A stretch of 64,000 nt of DNA from Diphasiastrum complanatum (GCA_029204225.1 CM055113.1:22393605-22457604), one strand, 5' to 3'; positions 38,459-52,428 are shown, counted from the first letter of the stretch. A program made the numbers and translations. The notes: a model not told the origin generated them from the sequence alone.

Positions 38459-41200
38459 TTAGCTTCTATGTTGCTCAATAAATTTACAAGCTTTTCTGAA
38501 TTTGTCGTAATTTAAAGATTTTGTGATCTGTTGAATTTGAACTCTACGGTAGAACCACTGAAATAATTGGAAAATATAGTTTTGTTTTTCATTATTCCTC
38601 CATGCTGTGTATTTCGATGAAATGTTGCCCGTGCTTGCCAATGTGACTTCTCCATCCCTTGTGATGACCAGACACTTAGGCTTCCATATGTGTTTGAAAA
38701 AAATGTTTTATGATCTCTTAGTATGTGTTGCACATGTCAAAATCGTAATGTCAGTCTTATGCTTGGATCAAAATATATAATCTAATTGATAGCTGCTCTG
38801 AGCATGCATACTAACCATATAATGAGTGGTGTGATCTTCTCCCCATGCTTTTGATACTGCATCAACAAAATCGACTCAAGTCTTTTGTAAAGCTCTCTTA
38901 TCAGTATCAAAAAATTTGTCTTTTCTTAATATCTTAATCATACTGTCAAGCTTTCTCCACACATCAACTTTCAATAATCTTGATTTGTCGATCACTCCTA
39001 AGTCTTCAGTGGCAGCAACAATTTCTTTCCAGATTGAGTGTTAAATTTTGGAATCCTTACTAGTATGGTTTGATAGGAATCGACGTGCTTTTGCTCCTCC
39101 AATGCTTGGCTTAGTTGGCATATTTCCTAACTTTCCAGAAAGCTTTTCATCTTTTTGTATTTTGACATGTCCCTTATGCAGTCCTGCTTTTGGTAAAACA
39201 TCTTCTAACCGACAAATAGCTTCCTTCGCAACTGATGCTGGCTTACTATTCCATGCAAAAACTATATGAAGATAAACAAGCTTTTCTATTATCCTAAGTT
39301 CTGCATGAAGAGTGCAAACATGCACATTTTTCAAGGGAATAGGCAATACTGGCTTCCAGTTTGGATCTGCATTTTCTCTAGTAATTCCTATACTTCTAGT
39401 TACATCTTTTGCCATTTTCATGCAATGTAAACAAGGATGTTTAGATGTAGCACTGTGAGAGACATTATACATGCATTTCAGTGTTTTTAGATCACGTTCT
39501 AAGTGCCATTCACCTTGGAAGTCTCCAACTCCTGAAACTCTAAGAAATCTTCCTTCCATATGGTCCTTGATAATCCGACAGTACGATGTCCCAGAGAATA
39601 TCCATGATAATATATCGTGATTCTCCTTCAGTAGCTATCCAATGCATAAAACCAATTTAGTTAAATATGAATTATGAACCAGGGTACGAGATTAAACTTA
39701 GTTAATAAAAATAATAATTATCTGAAAAGTTGCCGACCACCATATATAATTTTCGGACTGGACACTAAATTTGAAGTCTCCTTGGTCCATTGTTTGTGAT
39801 AGTGCACCATTCATGAGAGTTATACTAACTCTCTCCATCTTTTGCCCTTTCACAATCTCTGACTCATCTAACTTAAGTACTATGATTATTTTACCATTCA
39901 CCTTTTTTAAGGTTATATCATAAAATGTGACTATGTATGTTAACAAATGATTCAGATCAACAAAGAAGTTGTTTGATGAATTTTATGACATGGATCTTCC
40001 ATTAGTTTCATACACTTTCTCTATATGAAATGGGGTACCAATGATTTTATGCATACTTAAGTTCAATGTATTCCTCTCTGTCTTCAAGTGATATGACCTA
40101 GGGATAGGGACTTTCCTAATTTGAACTTGCTTAAAGGCATCCCTAATAAGTTGAAATATTGTTGAATATGTTTCTCTGCTAATACCAGCAAAATCACAAG
40201 CACCCTGAACTATAGTTTTATCTAAAATTTTCTGAATGTCTAACATCAAAGACTCTGCAATTTTGGACTTTACATTGGAACTCCTATTGTTCATCATGAT
40301 ACACTCAGTGGATTTGCCTATCAATATTGAGCCCAACAACATTCCAATTGATGCATTGTCCTTTATATTCTGATGAGATACTAATGCAGATCTGCAAAAA
40401 AAAACCAGATAGTTAGGAGAACAACATAGTAGCAGAAATAAAGCCATATGTCACTAATCAAGTTACAAAAAAATCAGAATATGCTTACTTGAATGCTCAA
40501 TTCTTCTATTTCGATAATCTCCTTTTAAAAGGGTCTGAATATCCTTGCGACTTTCTCTCTTTCGCTTCTTAGTCCTAGCCTCCTTCTTTTTAGCCTCTTC
40601 CACATCCTTCAGTAATTGCAAGTTTTTCATACGAAGAGATTGTAAGATTGCTTGCATTCAATCTAGTTCTAATTTGATATCGAACGCTATCTTTTGTAAT
40701 GAATCATTATTCTTCTGTAATGATTCATTATTCTTCTGTAATGATTCATTATTTCTTTTAAGTTGTTCATTTTCCTCTAAAGTCTTTTGGACATAACAAT
40801 CTCTTTTTTGATAAGAAGATATGCGTATCAACTCACATTCTAAAAAGTGAATTTTTTTTTATTGAAAACTGATTTCCATAGTTTTGCAATCTCTCACAAT
40901 ATCCTAATAATCCATTATGCCCATTGTATATCCATATTACTAGATTAGTTATTGAGGAGAATGTGGGATGAGTCAATGTGCTAGGATCTTGAGGATACAA
41001 TCATCTTCGTCAGTCCACAAATCCAAGTTCGTTTTCCCTTCTGCCCTATAACGGGAACAATCAGCAGCAAATATTGGAACTCCTTTGCCTCCTTGTCTCT
41101 GTATATGTGCCAAATCATTAGGAATATCCAAATGTAGATGATACAATGTCGTCATCAAATAAAGCAAGACAAAACAAAACAGTACAAAACAAAACAAAGT
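38459..41200 (-). pseudogene. Element Z gene D: transposase-like protein with coiled coil
   Basis: Minus-strand order: a short N-terminal block (GKTNLDLWTDEDDCILKIL, ~41080-40980); a coiled coil with three NNESLQK heptads encoded by a 21 bp tandem repeat (~40690-40760), then a KKRKRESRK basic stretch; a 40402-39730 block (SKIAESLMLDIQKILD, then KLDESEIVKGQKMERVSI); after an intron a long frame from ~39620 to 39041 with SGTSYCRIIKDHMEG, GEWHLERDLKTLKCMYN, KHPCLHCMKMAKD and VHVCTLHAELRIIEKLVYLH; and a C-terminal block ending at 38459. Spaced acidic residues followed by a CxxC are reminiscent of RNase H-fold transposases, but I cannot name the family. At least five stops or shifts occur. Confidence 0.45.
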
Positions 41201-41245
41201 ACTTATCTTTAATTATATTATATACTCTATCCCTCATAGTTTTTA

Positions 41246-41410
41246 GTCTGATGTGGAGATGGCGCTCATAATCTCATAATCTTAGTCCGATGATGTGGAG
41301 ATGGCACTCATATTTTCAGTCCAATTTGGAGATGGTGCTCAAATTTTCATTCCAGTAGAGGGATGTTTTTTTTCCTGATTTGAATTTGTGGATGGCGGTC
41401 ATATTTTCAA
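41246..41410. repeat. Degenerate ~40 bp tandem repeat
   Basis: Three to four copies of a unit around GATGTGGAGATGGCACTCATATTTTCAG, with growing divergence, upstream of gene D. Confidence 0.75.
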
Positions 41411-41559
41411 ATTTTGACAAGTTAGATTGTGAACAACTTAGAGTTGTTAACTGTGACTGTAGACACTATGGTTAGATCATTGGGAGTTGGGGTGGCCTCC
41501 GGAGTGGTGGGGGCAAGCAAATAAACAATATTGGTTTTTTTTTTTTATATTTTTCTTCA

Positions 41560-42754
41560 TCCTACATGGCATTCCTTAAAGGGTCTTTTTGATATTGAGA
41601 ACTCCTCTAATGCACTTGTCAAAAATTTTATTGACAAAGTCCCGAATCTGAAACAAAAAAAACATTGTTAAAAGATTTTATTTTGATTCAAGAACAATGT
41701 CGAGCAGAAGAACAATGTCACCAACATGAAACAAAAATCACCTGTCCCTTGGAAAGCCAACCAAAAAAATTTATCATATTGCATCAATGAGGAGGCTGGA
41801 TTTTTTTCATCGAAGAGTAGCCCAGTCTCTTGTGCAAAAAGGCATTTCAATTGTATATTTGTGTTGTCCCCTTCTTTGTAAAGCCTCAGGTACTCCTTAT
41901 GGAAAAATCTGACTCATTGAATAATTGTCATCTTTAATCTGTAATTCTGGTCGATATTATGGTCCCAAGCAAGGAGCTTGGCTTCCTTATGAGTCAGCTC
42001 GGCAAATACTATAGCACTAACTTGTCTAAAAGATTGTACATGAGGATACTCAACAGAGAGCTCCTTTCTGGCTTGCAAGCTATGAATTCCACCCAAAACA
42101 AAAAAAAAAATTGTAAGTATCTATACACTGAATATCAAAATCTGTCACTATTGGACAGTTAGCAGGGTCAACAAGGATAATAAAGGGAGTAACAATGGCC
42201 CGGGTGTGGTCCTTTAATTTTATTTTTGAATTATGTACATGGGGAAGAATTGGGCTCCCTAACCTCCATGGGCCTATCACCAGTGTGGGTCAATGGGTGG
42301 CTTGTCACATTGTTCAATATCAAGAATGGAAGTGGTGGCTTGAATTTTTTTTTGGTTCATGAATAAGAGCACACATTTTTGCAACATCCCTACTGACTGG
42401 CTCAAGATTGATTCTTGCCCCATGTAGATTTAAGTTAGAAACCTAGGGCTGAGGCTGGGGTTTCTTCCTATTGCTGGGATGTAAGCCCTTGGGAGTCATG
42501 GATTTAAAGCCTCTTGATTTTGGAGGGGAGGAGACATCTTGAGTTTTTTCCAAATCACTCCTTTTTCTCTTTGGAGTGGACATTAGGCCTGTTCTAGTAG
42601 TGGAATCAAGTGTTTGGGTGTCTTTTGGACTGGAGGAAGCCAAGCTTTTGCGAGACGATAATGATCTCACGGATTTATTAAGGGAAGGGTCCTCTTTTTC
42701 TCGAAGGCTTCCGCGGCCATTTGGATTGCAGCTTTTAATTTCTGAAAACAACAA
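41560..42754 (-). pseudogene. ParB/Srx-like domain protein of element X, copy 2
   Basis: Minus-strand frames: 42754-42443 (basic, Ser/Pro-rich, KRKRSDLEKTQD), 42280-42105 (KIKLKDHTRAIVTPFIILVD), then after a T11 run 42096-41914 (GGIHSLQARKELSVEYPHV, AELTHKEAKLLAWDHNIDQN), a stop, then the RFFHKEYLRL block and 41850-41740 (FAQETGLLFDEKNP). A GTGATT donor at ~41741 and acceptor TTTCAG lead to an exon at ~41655-41590. Residues equivalent to the ParB GxHR and LA..HN boxes are conserved with copy 1. The T-run break sits at the same codon in both copies. Confidence 0.55.
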
Positions 42755-43173
42755 TGACAGTCATATAAAAAAATGATACCCATGCTCAGCATAAAGAGCA
42801 AACCAATATTCAAATTGTAATGCATTGCAAAAGGAAATTAAACTTACAATCGTCTTCAAAGCATCGTCGAAGAAATTTTGCAATATGGCATGCAACAGAC
42901 AGATTTTCAAGAATCCATTCTCCAAAATTTACAAGAAAACCTTTTTATCATTGCTCTTATCACAACGTTAGTAAAACCATCATCCTTGTCTGCAACCGCT
43001 ACCTTCCAAAGCACGTGTCCTTGTGATTTGAAGGTAAAACATGTGCTTAGTCATGTCTACTTTTTTAATATTTGAAGGATTTAAGGGCCATTTGAATATC
43101 TGAAAAACAAAACAAGAAAATATGACAAAAGACACAAAACTTTAAAAAAAAAATCTTAACAAATATTCTCTCA

Positions 43174-43374
43174 CATGCTGAGTACCTATGCTCAACATCG
43201 GTCGGCTCTCAACATAAGCCAAGAGCAGATCTATGCTGAGCATAGGTCGGGAGTATAGATCGAAAGGGGACCTATGTTGAGCATAGGTTTGCTCTCGACT
43301 TAAGTTGAACATAAGTCGAGAGCAAACATATGCCCATCGGCTCTCGACCTATGTTGAGCATAGGTCTGCTCGAA
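43174..43374. repeat. Palindrome array of element X copy 2
   Basis: CCTATGYTSARCATAGG-type palindromes at about 43184, 43231, 43271 and 43350, with relics near 43174 and 43325. A perfect 16 bp inverted repeat GTTTGCTCTCGACTTA (43287-43302 with 43312-43327) lies between them. Spacers share GCTCTCGAC rather than the copy 1 spacer sequences, so palindromes are conserved while spacers are not. An extra motif lies in a presumed intron at 42780. Confidence 0.9.
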
Positions 43375-43384
43375 GAATGTTCAA

Positions 43385-44700
43385 CATTTAAGTTACTCTT
43401 ATTTTGTGAAACTTTGGAAGAGAGATTTTGGTCTGGTAAAAATCTCGAAAAAATCTAGAATGTTCGTCCGTACCATCTGCGAGCAGTTGAAAGCGCTCAG
43501 AGAACAAGCAAAAAATTTTCAGGAAAACGGTATTTGACACATACTAAATTTTATCATTTTCTTTTAACCACCCAATTTAAATTCTCACCCAATTTGAATT
43601 CTTTCTACTCTCACTTACTAAATCATTTTTGTTTGTGATTTTTTAGACAACATCACAAAATCACTTCAAATTCATCAAGAGCAACAAACAACAGATAGAC
43701 AAAAGCTTGCCAAACATAGGAAAAATTGTTTGGAGTTTCTTAAAAAATATTTGGATCTCGTAATCGATGAGATGGACCAAAAGAAAACGCTGCTGCCACA
43801 TTTTGTGAGGGTGCCAAAGAATCTAAATGAAGTGGATTTTATCCAAAGTTCATTTGGTTGGAGCTCTTATATTCAATGACACCTTGTAGTCTAAAGTGTT
43901 TTTTAATTATCCCAATATTCAAAATGATCCAAACTTGACTATTACCATAATCCACAAAATAATAGTTGAATTTGGCAACAGTCTTCCTGAGATTCTTTAT
44001 TTGCAACTTGATAATATTGCAAGAGAGAACAAAAATCAAACAGTGTTGGCATATTTGTCCATGTTGGTTGCTTTAAAAATTTTCAAAGGATTTTTACTGG
44101 TGGGTCATACTCATGATCAAATCGCCCATATGTTTAGTTGCTCTTCCAAAAAGTTGAGACGCAAAAAAGCTTTTTCTTTGTCGGTACTATAGAATATTAT
44201 CGAGGAGTCCTACACCCCTGGACCAAATATGGTCTACTACATGCACATTTGATTTTAGAGACTACATCAAAACGTCATGGAACATTGCACTGCACCAATA
44301 AATGATATTAGTTTTCAACATCAGTTCAAATTGAAAATACGTTGTTGTAGGGAAAGCAATTTTCAAACTCTACGAAATGATTACCATCTGAAGGAATTCG
44401 TTTCTTACAAAGTGTGCCCTCTTCTCAAGTGAAGCTTGCACCTTTGTGTCATCTAATTTCTACCACAGAAGAGCAAAAGGCTCAAAGAGAACGTCGTCCA
44501 GTTGATCCATTTGCTGCGTTAAACTTTTTGGAAACGACCATTCAAGTAGCATACCAATTTTTGATGAGTTTGGCAGACATTGGTGGGTGGATTTTTTGGA
44601 AGAGCAAAAGTTAAGTTTTCTTGACTTGGGAGATGCAAACTCGTCTGAGGAGTTTCACTGGTCGTTTAGATTTCCGCATTTTTATTCAAAAAGAAAAAAC
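43385..44700 (+). pseudogene. DUF7869/DDE-transposase-like protein of element X, copy 2
   Basis: The first exon, about 43388-43529 (YFVKLWKRDFGLVKISKKSR), ends before GTATTTG. The second exon starts after TTTTTTAG at ~43647. It has LVIDEMDQKK, a frame change near 43845, then 43896-44192 with PEILYLQLDN and FLLVGHTHDQIAHMFSCSSK. Unlike copy 1, the LQLDN acidic motif is preserved. TAG at ~44190 and later shifts break the C-terminus, which still matches copy 1 at 44414-44614 (KAQRERRPVDPFAALNFLE). Confidence 0.72.
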
Positions 44701-45158
44701 AGGTTGGGGCCTATATTATGCATAATAATGTAGGGCTCAAAAAGTCCATAAAATGAGCCGAACAACAATTATGTGATGAACAATGGTCAAAAGACTTCTT
44801 AAAAAAATGATTCATAATCAAAGGGTGCATTGTTTAAGGGGATTTAGTAAAGGCCTTGTCTAGACTAGATGCTATAGTGTTATTTTCTTTATTTATGCTA
44901 ATAGATATTCTTTGAACAACATTGGTAAATTGGTTGGATAGGATTGGTGTCAAGAATGGGTCAAATTCCAACCATGGGATTGTGACATTTGGAGACAAAA
45001 CATTTAAAAAGACAAGCATATTGCTTCATGTATTTCATGTTTCCAATCTGTACAAATCATAATCATTTCATTCCAAATTAGTATGGCTTTTAGAAATCCT
45101 TTTTTTTTAACCACAAACATGTGTGCAAGCAATAATGATCCTTAACCCCCTCAGACGC

Positions 45159-45274
<116 letters not shown>

Positions 45275-46039
45275 ATGTCGATAAAGTTGTTTTGGCTTGC
45301 TAACCTCTCTTTCTTTGGAACAGATATTGTTCCTTTCTTTCAAAAACAGATTCACATGTGGGATCCGTTATATCTGCATGGGAGTTCACATGTTTTTCTT
45401 TTTTTCATTTTTTTCTAGATAGGTCTCTTGTTGATGCCTCAATAACATGAATTGCTTTAACTTTGAACTTTGAACTGCATGAGTGGCCACATGTAGAAAA
45501 GCACGAACATGCAAACTTGCATGCTTTGTAAGAAAATGAAGATCACCCATGAAGATAGAAAAACAAACTCTTCATGCAATTGAGAAAAGTAATAACTATG
45601 TCATTCTCCATCCTTAACATGCAAAAATGCATGCTTTGTAGCAAATTGCATCACCCATGTATAATGCTTATATATATGTGCAATACTTGTTTGTGAATGG
45701 TGAGATCGTGTGGGATAATTCAAAGCACAAATACTTTTTTTGTTAGTAATTTTATCTTATTCCTTAGATCCTGAAAAGTGAAAGACGACTATGCTTGTCC
45801 ATTGTATGGAATCAACTATACAACATCCATAGATAATGATTGATGGTTGTTTTGTTTGACATAGACAATTGTACTTATTAGATATTTTGTGAAAGAGATA
45901 ACAAATTACTAAGTAGTCACTAGTAGTAGTTGATCTTTAGCTAATTATAGTTTTGTGGTTGTGTTTTCTTTTGCAAGACATACAAAATGTCTTCCATATT
46001 CAATGAAGATTTGGTCGACTTTTTCAGAGATCCATCTTA

Positions 46040-46547
<508 letters not shown>

Positions 46548-47490
46548 ATAAACTATTCTTTTAATTAATGCTTTAAAATCTCGTTAGGGCAAGTAAAAAA
46601 AGAAATTTCTTTGGGTCGCTGTATTTAACTGTGCCATTTGTTAGGTTAGGCATGAAAGCTTTTAATTCAGTGGCTTTAGTGAACCATGCCACTCATTAGG
46701 GTTTAGGTTTAGGGTTGATGCCATTTTGTGAATCGTCCCACAATGCAACCACAGCAAGATTATGTTAGGGTTTAGGGTTGATGCCATTATGTGATAGCCA
46801 ATATATAAATATTTTTAGGGTAGGCAAAAAAGTGGGTCAGTGTTATGCATGCATGCCCCTTTGAGATTTCAAACCTAAAAGAAAAAACTTGTCTGCCTTT
46901 AGCAATCAGCAATGTCACATGCAAAGATTTCCTGCACCTGCAAACTAAATTTGACACAAAAAAGGATTTTTAATGGTTAGACATCAAGCAGATGATATGA
47001 GAGACAACTAGATGTGCTAGTGTAAAATAATAAGTGCAACATATATAATTTCCATACTACGTCTGCTCAAGATATAATTCATGCGTCAATACAAAAATGG
47101 AATGCATGATACATATCTCTCTTTCTCTCTCTCTTAGAAACACACACAACCCACACATATTCATCCATTGAAATTGTGCACCCACACACATCCATTGATC
47201 CATACTACATCTACACATATTCATCCATTGAAATTGAGTACACACACATGTGTCTCTCTCCCTATCTCGCTCTACCATAACTGAGAGACAACATGAAACA
47301 TTTTTCAAAGAGCAAACCATTTCTAACTTTTATGAGAAACTCTCTCTCGCTCTATCTCATAATTGGGATACAACATGAATCATCTTGCACAGAGCAAACC
47401 ATTAACTAGCCATTCAAATTGCACTTGTAATTAGCCATGACACCAATAAACTGTAAAAAATATGTACATATCATCTGCTGCCAGTGTACA
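46548..47490. other. Intergenic with plant telomere-like motifs
   Basis: TTAGGGTTTAGGTTTAGGG (from 46695) and TTAGGGTTTAGGG (from 46765) each lead into GTTGATGCCATT, a ~70 bp imperfect direct repeat. CACATATTCATCCATTGAAA recurs near 47153 and 47214. No gene seen. Confidence 0.55.
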
Positions 47491-47743
47491 TGATGTTGTA
47501 TGTGTATCAATATCTACAGGTTTTAACTAAACAAATCATCCCTCTACGTGCCAGATGCATCTGTAGGAGTGTCAAATACAAAGTCTGGTTGAGAGTTTGT
47601 GGCTGTCCCCATCTGAGAAATTGTGTTTGGAGGCATCTGAGACTCCTCCAAGTCTTGCCAATGTCGGCCAAGAGACAAATGAAAAAATCATCCGTGCGTG
47701 CTCTCTTCGAAGGTTTGCCTCTGGATCTGCTGGAGGGAACCCT

Positions 47744-49151
47744 CTATGGCACACTCCTACCTGGGGGTCTCCCTCTGCAACAAGGGGCACTCTGGGAACC
47801 ACCTGCTTGTGATGTCTTGAGTTGTCGAACACGTTGCGAGCCATCATATGTTAGGGTGTTGACCCACCGAGCAGCAACCTCCACCACTATTGTAGCCTCT
47901 GCCCAACCATCATCACCAAGGGTCTCACTGGCGGGAGTATGGGGTGGGGCACGGTAACCATCCCCCGCAATGTTGGTTGTCTCATATGAATCATATGTGT
48001 TGCCATCAGAAGAGGAGGGCAATGGTATGTCAGCCGGGGGGGGGGTCGAAGAGTCTCATCGACATCCTTGGGATCACCTCGCATGGCACGCCGAGCCTCC
48101 TCATCTGCATCAACCTCTGGATCTGGCTCTGGATCTAGATCAGCCTCGATAACCAAGTAGTCATCCGGATTGACCTACACAAGTCAATCATTCGTGAGAA
48201 TAGCCGAAGCAGCATGATGGCATTAAACTGATTGCATGCTACAGCATGAAAGAAAAATGGTAGAGCATACAAACATACCTGCAATAGTAGAGCATGTGCG
48301 TCTCCTGCCTTCATGTAGTCTGCGATGCGTCGAACAACCCTGGTCACACACGCAGATGCATCTGTATGAAATAAGACCCAAACACGAAAACACATCAGTA
48401 ACTCTAAATCCTGAACCCTGAATTTATTGGCATGTGCAACGGAACTGTAAATGAGCTAAAAAATAAGTAGTCTCTTACTAGCTAAATGTGCAGAAAAGAG
48501 TTTGGTGCGGCGCTTGCATGTGATAAAGTACAATCGCAAGTGCCTTCTTGAGAAGCTCACTGACCCAAGGCAGACGCCCGATGGAATGCAGGAGGAGGTC
48601 CAGTGAGTGTGTGACACATGGAGTCCACACAATGGAAGGGTACTTTGCCATAAGAAGATCCCTCAGACCGCGGCAATTGGACGCACTGTCCCTCATGCTA
48701 ACAATTAATTAAATTAATGTACAGCTTGAAAACACATTGTAATCAATTGAAAACTAATGAAACCTTTGTTAATAAATTTTGCAGTAAATGATCAAGCAAC
48801 TAATGAAAGAACACGTACCTGGACAACGCGTTGTGGCCCAACCTCCTGTATCGCCTTGCAGATGATGTTGTAGATGTACTCTCCTATGTGCACTCTCCCT
48901 GCCTCAAAGATGTCCAGGCTGTGGAGGAACATGGAACCATAGTAGTTGGAAACAATGATGTTGATGAGTGGACTTTTACGATGATCAGTCCACCCATCAG
49001 CCATGACTGAATAGCCATAACTATCCCAAGCTGCGTGCAATGCGGCTAGAGATCCTCTGACCTCGGTAATCTGCTCCTGGGGCAAAGGGCCGCAAAGTGC
49101 GTCAGGTGTGGGTGGTGTGTAGTTGGGCCTGCAAACTGCAATCTTCCTCAT
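47744..49151 (-). pseudogene. hAT-family transposase relic, minus strand
   Basis: The frame from 49151 has the DUF659-like block of plant hAT transposases: YGYSVMADGWTDHRKSPLIN, LHSLDIFEAGR and VGPQRVVQ before a GTACGTG donor. The next exon (48696) continues DSASNCRGLRDLLMAKYPSI and WTPCVTHSLDLLLHSIGRLP, the core hAT motif. Downstream acidic exons (48395 and 48156 frames, VIEADLDPEPDPEVDADEEA) resemble the hAT C-terminal acidic tail, broken at a G10 run near 48040. The N-terminal BED finger is missing; the gene is cut at a CT microsatellite (49173). The C-terminal dimerisation motif is not seen. Confidence 0.88.
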
Positions 49152-49168
49152 CCCAAATGGAAAAAGCG

Positions 49169-49645
<477 letters not shown>

Positions 49646-49650
49646 CATAC

Positions 49651-49769
<119 letters not shown>

Positions 49770-50197
49770 AATAGAGTGCGTAATTTAGCAATTCGCTCCT
49801 TTGTGTAAGAGAATTGGTTTTGAACACATCTATGGATGGATGAGTAAATTCACATGACAAAAGCCATAAAAACCTTCCCATTGCATTCAAGATAAAAAAA
49901 AAGCATGTAATCTTATGCTTAAGAATGCAAACAATTCAAGTAATAGGAAAAAAAATTTGCACTTACACACATTAAATACAAAAGAAGATACTTCTACTGA
50001 AAGCACATCCAATCAGCCATATTACACATGCACTAAGCTTCAAGGTAATCTTATCTTTGTATATTTAACCATGTATTTTTATATAGAATGTTGTGTGATC
50101 CATAATGTTTTCAATTGATATAACTTTGATGTAAATGAACTTACTCTTCATCTCCAAAATGATGGAATTTGAAGATGGTTTGGGAGATAGAAGCATC

Positions 50198-50369
50198 GCA
50201 GTGTACATGCGAAGACAATCATTACGTGAAGTTGCTAAAGCTGGATTCCGAGTGATAGAATCATCAGGGACGATCATGATGTGTACATCACAGTGTACAT
50301 GCGGAGGCAATCATTTTGTGAAGTTGCTAAAGTTGGATTCTGAGTAATAGAATCATCAGGGACAATCAC
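50198..50369. repeat. Tandem duplication of ~92 bp
   Basis: Two units starting CAGTGTACATGCG at 50198 and 50290, differing at several bases. Confidence 0.93.
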
Positions 50370-50698
50370 GTATGCTTCAGCTTTTCATTAGCAAACTTGT
50401 AGCGAAAACGATCAGTAACATATTTCAGGTCTTGTACGTGCAGCCAAATGCCTCTTCTAAATCTAAGCATGTTAAATTTGCAGTTGAGGGAGGCAATTTG
50501 TCTACAAATGGTTTCTACAGGCACCATGAAAGTAGCTCATCTCCACAAAAGTTACTCGGACCTAGGTTAAAAACACTTGTTTCGTGATTACCTAACTCAG
50601 TGCACACTTTGCCAATGGCCACGAACTGTGAAGAGCATGCGCAGAACAATATCTCCCACTTCTATGATCTAAAATCAGTAGCTTAAGCTCATTCCAGG

Positions 50699-50704
<6 letters not shown>

Positions 50705-50779
<75 letters not shown>
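50705..50779. repeat. (CT)n(CA)n microsatellite
   Basis: CT 50705-50757, then CA to 50779. Confidence 0.97.
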
Positions 50780-50780
<1 letters not shown>

Positions 50781-52428
50781 TTTCATTCATAATAGTTTTT
50801 TATTATTGATCAAGGTCGAATAATAAAATTGGAAAAACAAAAATCCTCCCTCTCCTTTTATGCATGGTTGAAGGGCTTTCTTAGAGGCATATTTTTCACG
50901 TTTTGAGAGTCCATAATGTTCATGAAACATGCAAAATCAAGTTCTTTGTTAGCTTTTGCTTTTGAAAATCTATCCATTCATGCATATAGTGAAGTGCGAC
51001 ATTAGCATGTCTTTGCTTTTTGGGCCTCATGCATCATGCATTGTTTGCACGAGTTAATAAGAACTTTTTAATGGGAACATAAGCCCTCAACCAAGGTTCA
51101 TGGACTTAAAAGTTTAAGGTGCCACCTTAGAATATCCTTTAACCCTAACTTTTTTTGGAAACGCCATTGACCAACCTCAAGGCCAAAAAAATAAAAGGAA
51201 AACCTATGGCCTAAATGGGCCCACGACTTACCATAGTCAGAAGATTGAACTAAATCAATATCCGCCGTATATTCAACTTTCATCCGACGGCTGAGATTAA
51301 ACAGCCAATAATGCCCAACTTGCAACTTGCCCTTCCCATTGCAACTTGCTAGAGAGAGAGGGAGACGCTGACCTGCCAGGTCCCTGTACCGCTAGATCAT
51401 ATCATAGCTGTTCAGATTTTGCCACGTAGCAGTAAGCGAGCTCATAATGCCACGTGGAGAAATCGAAATGGTGTTCCGTGAAATATACGGTGCAATCAAG
51501 CCCCAAAAGAGAGCCAGAGAAAATGCTAGTCTTCTCGTTTTGATCGTGGACGCTGATAATCTCTGTCAGTTTCTTGCTTTTCGGAGCATTTTTGCGTGGA
51601 TTTAATGCAGATTTACGATCCTTTTCCTCTTTGGCTTCGATCAATCTTGCTTATGCAAGCAAATCTGATGTGTGCAGATCAGGTAGATGTTGAATTTAGG
51701 CGAGTTTCACGTTTCAGAGCTTCGTTTGGGGATTTGGCGGGGTTGCAGAACGTTGGTTGCTGAGTTGATTGTGAGGACTATGGACGACGATGATGAATTT
51801 GTACAATAATCAGTGAGGAATCTTACCTGGAAGAAGTGTTTTGTTATATGAGGAAGAGGAATGTACATTTTGAGTTTTCGAGTTTCATGTACTGAAGGCA
51901 TTCAGATTGCATGAGCTGTTATTTTGGAAAACCTATATTTTCGTGGCGCAACGGCATTTGCTTCCTTGATCTGAAGCAGCGATAGTCTCAGGCTCATCCG
52001 GTTGTATCATACGCAGTTTTGTTGCCGAATTCTGAAAGGAGTTCACATATATACAAATTGGAGGTTGCTTATGTCGCAAAAATCTAATGCTCCATTTGTG
52101 TTAAGGCGTGGATGAGTTCATGTAACATGAGCTATGTCAACAGTTTTCTCTGATTGCAAATACGACATGATTTTGAGCTAGCTTCAAGAATTGTGTTCAT
52201 GTACCTTCACCTCTAACTGATTTTTTACATCCATCGACGTTTTTGTAATTGTCTTGATCGAAGGTGGCAAGCAGGTATCGTAGCTGGAGCTAGAGCCAGT
52301 TGCTTTGCATAATTTGATCTCTAGGTTAAGAACTATCACTTTGATGACAGTCATCAGAAGGGCCTGCTTAACACCGTCGGCCCTATTATTTACATGAATA
52401 TTTTAAGAAACAAACGACTGGCTCTATA
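50780..52428 (+). other. Upstream region of the DOG1-ankyrin gene
   Basis: No other gene recognised. The last ~1 kb before ATG 52429 (from about 51300) is less AT-rich and may contain promoter and 5' UTR, possibly with a UTR intron. I could not fix a TATA box or transcription start. Confidence 0.4.

Larger units (their letters stand above)
41490..44740. mobile_element. Element X copy 2: ParB-like gene, palindrome array, DUF7869-like gene
   Basis: Same gene order and orientation as 21.7-26.7 kb, but shorter: the region between the array and the DUF7869-like core is cut from about 1.5 kb to about 10 bp. Protein-level similarity between copies is higher than I would expect from drifted non-coding DNA. 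Ends are not defined. GAGCCGAACAACAATTATGT near 44756 resembles 29073-29094 and may mark an edge. Confidence 0.65.

Noticed and set aside
44930-45060. Weak copia protease-like stretch (FGDKTFKKTSILLHVFHVSNLY)
   Set aside because: Only one loosely matching segment; too little to call an element.
47484-47957. 157-codon plus frame
   Set aside because: Antisense of the hAT C-terminal exons on the minus strand.
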